From: Vallitaleaceae bacterium | Lineage (GTDB): Bacteria > Bacillota > Clostridia > Lachnospirales > Vallitaleaceae | Assembly: GCA_027858555.1 (NCBI GenBank) | Contig: JAQICP010000355.1 | Span: 1-8,527, forward strand | DNA: 8,527 nt | Direction of reading: 5' to 3' | Shown: positions 6,385-8,527 of the stretch, one piece after another | Numbering within the stretch: the first letter of the stretch is position 1 | Layout of the letters: every line of letters starts with the position of its first letter | Notes under the pieces: generated by a model | Seen by the model: the letters and a program-made list of their open reading frames with translations, nothing else | What the model was told of the DNA's origin: nothing | Database searches by the model: none | Translations under genes and position numbers: made by a program

Positions 6385-6390
6385 AGGAGG
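6385..6390 (+). promoter_or_regulatory. Consensus ribosome binding site of mfd
   Basis: A full AGGAGG lies four bases before the ATG at 6395. It decides this start over the in-frame TTG at 6359, whose extra 12 residues would cover the palindrome and the ribosome binding site. Confidence 0.75.
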
Positions 6391-6394
6391 ACCA

Positions 6395-8527
6395 ATGGAA
6401 AATATCATTAAACCACTACTTGAACTGGAGGCCTACGCCAGTACCAAGGTAGATATTGCAAGGGGCAATACCCCCATTTATTTGACGGGTATCGTTGACG
6501 CAGCAAAAGCACATATGATTCACAGTCTTTCTGGAAACAAGCAGAAATTAGTCATCACCTACAATGAGATGAGAGCTAAGGAACTGGTAGAAGACTTGCG
6601 TTTCTTTGAAAAGGACAAAGTATATCTGTATCCAGCACGGGATATGATTTTTTATAGTGCAGATGTTCATAGTAACGATCTTCTAAGAGAACGACTAGAT
6701 GTCATCAATCAACTGGTCATGAACGAACCTGTCACAGTGGTCTTATCCATTGAAGCACTTCTTGATAGCATCGTACACAAGGCTTTATTTGCTGCATCTA
6801 TATTACATATAACATCTGATCATACAATTAAAATGAATGAATTGATTATGAAGCTTTCACAGATGGGTTTTGAACGGACCTCTCAGGTAGAAAGTCGGGG
6901 ACAGTTCGCCATACGTGGCGGTATTATTGATATCTTCCCTGTTAACTCAGATGAGATGTTTAGAATAGAATTATGGGGTGACGTGATCGACTCCATGCGT
7001 TCTGTCAATCCTGAAACTCAGCGCACCATGTACGACGTGACTGAAATCATGGTTATGCCAGCTCGCGAGATGTTAGTTAATGATGAAAACATCAAGTTGG
7101 CAGGAGAGCGCATCCAAAAAGAGCACACCAGTTTCAGAAATAAATTGGTTAAAAATAATGTGGAACCGGTTATCTTGGAACATCTTGATAAAAGTGTGAG
7201 TGCCTTACTTGAGAAGGTCAATAATAACGGGAACTTCAATGGCATAGAGGGACAGATCTACTATTACTACGAAGAAGAAGATATTGTCTCAATTATGGAT
7301 TATTTTGATGAGCCCATTATCTATCTGGATGAACCCGCAAGAATCAAACAAAGACTGACCACCATTAAAACTGAATTTGATGAGAGTATGAAAAACCGTT
7401 TGGAAAAAGGCTACCTGCTACCTAGTCAAATGAAAGTGTATCATCAGCCAAGTCACATACTGAAGTTCATCGAAAATTCCACAGCCATATTGATGAGTAC
7501 CTTGTATCAGAATGAAAACCTGCTGCCCTTTAAAGTGCGTCATGAGGTATTGTCCAAATCGGTCAATGCTTATAATCCAAACTTTGAATTATGGATTAAA
7601 GACCTCAAATACTATATTGGCAAAGATTATAAAATTCTGTTTTTAACCGGTACTTGAACCAGGGCGAAGCGGCTGGTAGATTTATTATTAGCACTTGATG
7701 TGTCAGCTTTTTATATTGAAAATGAAACTGTGCCCTTAGTACCAGGCAAGATAGCAGTGGCATTTGGTGGTTTACACAAAGGTTTTGAGTACCCCCATAT
7801 TAAAATGATCGTGCTATCTGAAACAGAAAGCATGGGAAAAGAAAAAAAGAAAACAAAGCGCAAGAAGTATAAAAAAGGTCGTGCTATCAATAGTTTCACC
7901 GAACTGAAAGTTGGGGACTATGTGGTTCATGAGAATTATGGTGTTGGTATATTCAGTGGCATTGAAAATATCGAGATAGAAGGCATAAAGAAGGATTTCA
8001 TCAAAATATCCTATAAAGACAGTGGTAACTTATACATCGCCACCAGTCAGCTGGACGTGATACAAAAATATATAGGTGCCGAAGGCAGGACGCCTAAAAT
8101 CAATGCCTTAAATGGCACTGAGTGGAAAAAAGCCAAAACAAGAGTTAAAGCCGCTGTTGAAGACTTGGCGGAAGAATTAATTGGACTGTATGCCAAACGA
8201 GAAGTAACAAAGGGCTATTCATTTAGCACTGATACATCTTGGCAGGTTGAGTTTGAGGAGTTATTTCCTTATGAGGAGACAGATGACCAATTGTCTGCCA
8301 TTGAAGATACGAAGAATGATATGGAAAGCAACAAAATTATGGACCGACTGATCTGTGGTGACGTAGGTTACGGTAAGACAGAGGTCGCGATTCGTGCTGC
8401 GTTTAAGGCGGTGCAAGATAATCAACAAGTGGCATATCTTGTACCTACCACCATATTGGCGCAGCAACATTACAATAACTTTGTTCAACGGATGAAAGAC
8501 TTCCCCATCAGGGTTGAGATGTTATCC
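6395..8527 (+). pseudogene. mfd: Transcription-repair coupling factor Mfd, interrupted by in-frame TGA and cut by the window edge
   Basis: Mfd is a DNA translocase that displaces stalled RNA polymerase and recruits UvrA for strand-specific nucleotide excision repair. Visible here are 711 codons of a protein usually about 1150-1180 residues long. Residues about 1-330 are the UvrB-like module (TGIVDAAKAH 31-40, NDLLRERLDVI 94-104, SRGQFAIRGGIIDIFP 167-182, IELWGDVIDSMR 191-202). The RNA-polymerase-interacting domain follows at about 503-560, with VGDYVVHENYGVGIF and the LYIATSQLDVIQKYIG segment. The first helicase motifs come next: the Q-motif-like FPYEETDDQLSAI, Walker A GDVGYGKT (655-662), and motif Ia VPTTILAQQHY. 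Codon 421 (7655-7657) is TGA, inside LTGT-stop-TRAKRL. Clostridial relatives, as I recall them, have Arg there, so CGA-to-TGA is the simplest origin. The frame stays open for the next 290 codons to the edge, with no other damage. A product ending at 420 would lack the polymerase-binding and motor domains. A recent inactivating mutation or a sequence error are both possible. Confidence 0.88.

Noticed and set aside
6359..6394. TTG start giving Mfd 12 extra residues
   Set aside because: The added codons cover the palindrome and the consensus AGGAGG, and the ATG at 6395 is correctly placed after that site.
7655..7677. TGA read as selenocysteine, since a small hairpin (ACCAG/CTGGT, 7658-7677) follows directly
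   Set aside because: The family appears to have Arg rather than Cys at this place, the hairpin is short, and Mfd has no redox role. A CGA-to-TGA change is simpler.

Overview
The window looks like chromosomal DNA of a low-GC Gram-positive bacterium of the Clostridia, perhaps near Lachnospirales or Vallitaleaceae. I infer this from AT-rich codon use, strong AGGAGG-type ribosome binding sites, sigma-A-like promoters and the style of the proteins. The genus cannot be fixed from sequence alone. All recognised genes are on the + strand.

Layout. Bases 1-218 hold a cluster of imperfect repeats. Each unit is a chain of small hairpins, and one stem shows a compensatory base-pair change between copies. 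After a promoter-bearing leader comes a two-gene operon: a COG2509-type FAD-dependent dehydrogenase (426-1817) and purA, adenylosuccinate synthetase (1819-3093). The genes are one base apart, purA's ribosome binding site lies inside the end of the first gene, and a clear intrinsic terminator closes the operon (3138-3169). A second unit starts from a promoter at 3272-3300. It encodes a rhomboid-family intramembrane protease (3362-4420) broken by an in-frame TAG, followed two bases later by an unusual 581-residue protein (4423-6168) that joins a uracil-DNA-glycosylase-like domain, a flavodoxin/NADPH-FMN-reductase-like domain and an SCP2 sterol-carrier-like domain. The last unit is mfd, the transcription-repair coupling factor. 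Its short leader carries two hairpins, its frame is interrupted by an in-frame TGA at codon 421, and it runs off the right edge.

How the genes relate. purA commits IMP to AMP synthesis; the flavoprotein co-transcribed with it has no established role. mfd and the glycosylase-like fusion both point to DNA repair by homology. However, the glycosylase domain lacks residues usually needed for catalysis, so it may be a reused fold rather than a repair enzyme.

Most notable are the three-domain fusion protein, the structured repeat cluster, and two in-frame nonsense codons (TAG in the rhomboid gene, TGA in mfd) in otherwise well-preserved frames. Both nonsense codons can be explained by single C-to-T changes. 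They may be real gene inactivation, variation within a population, or sequence error; this window alone cannot decide.
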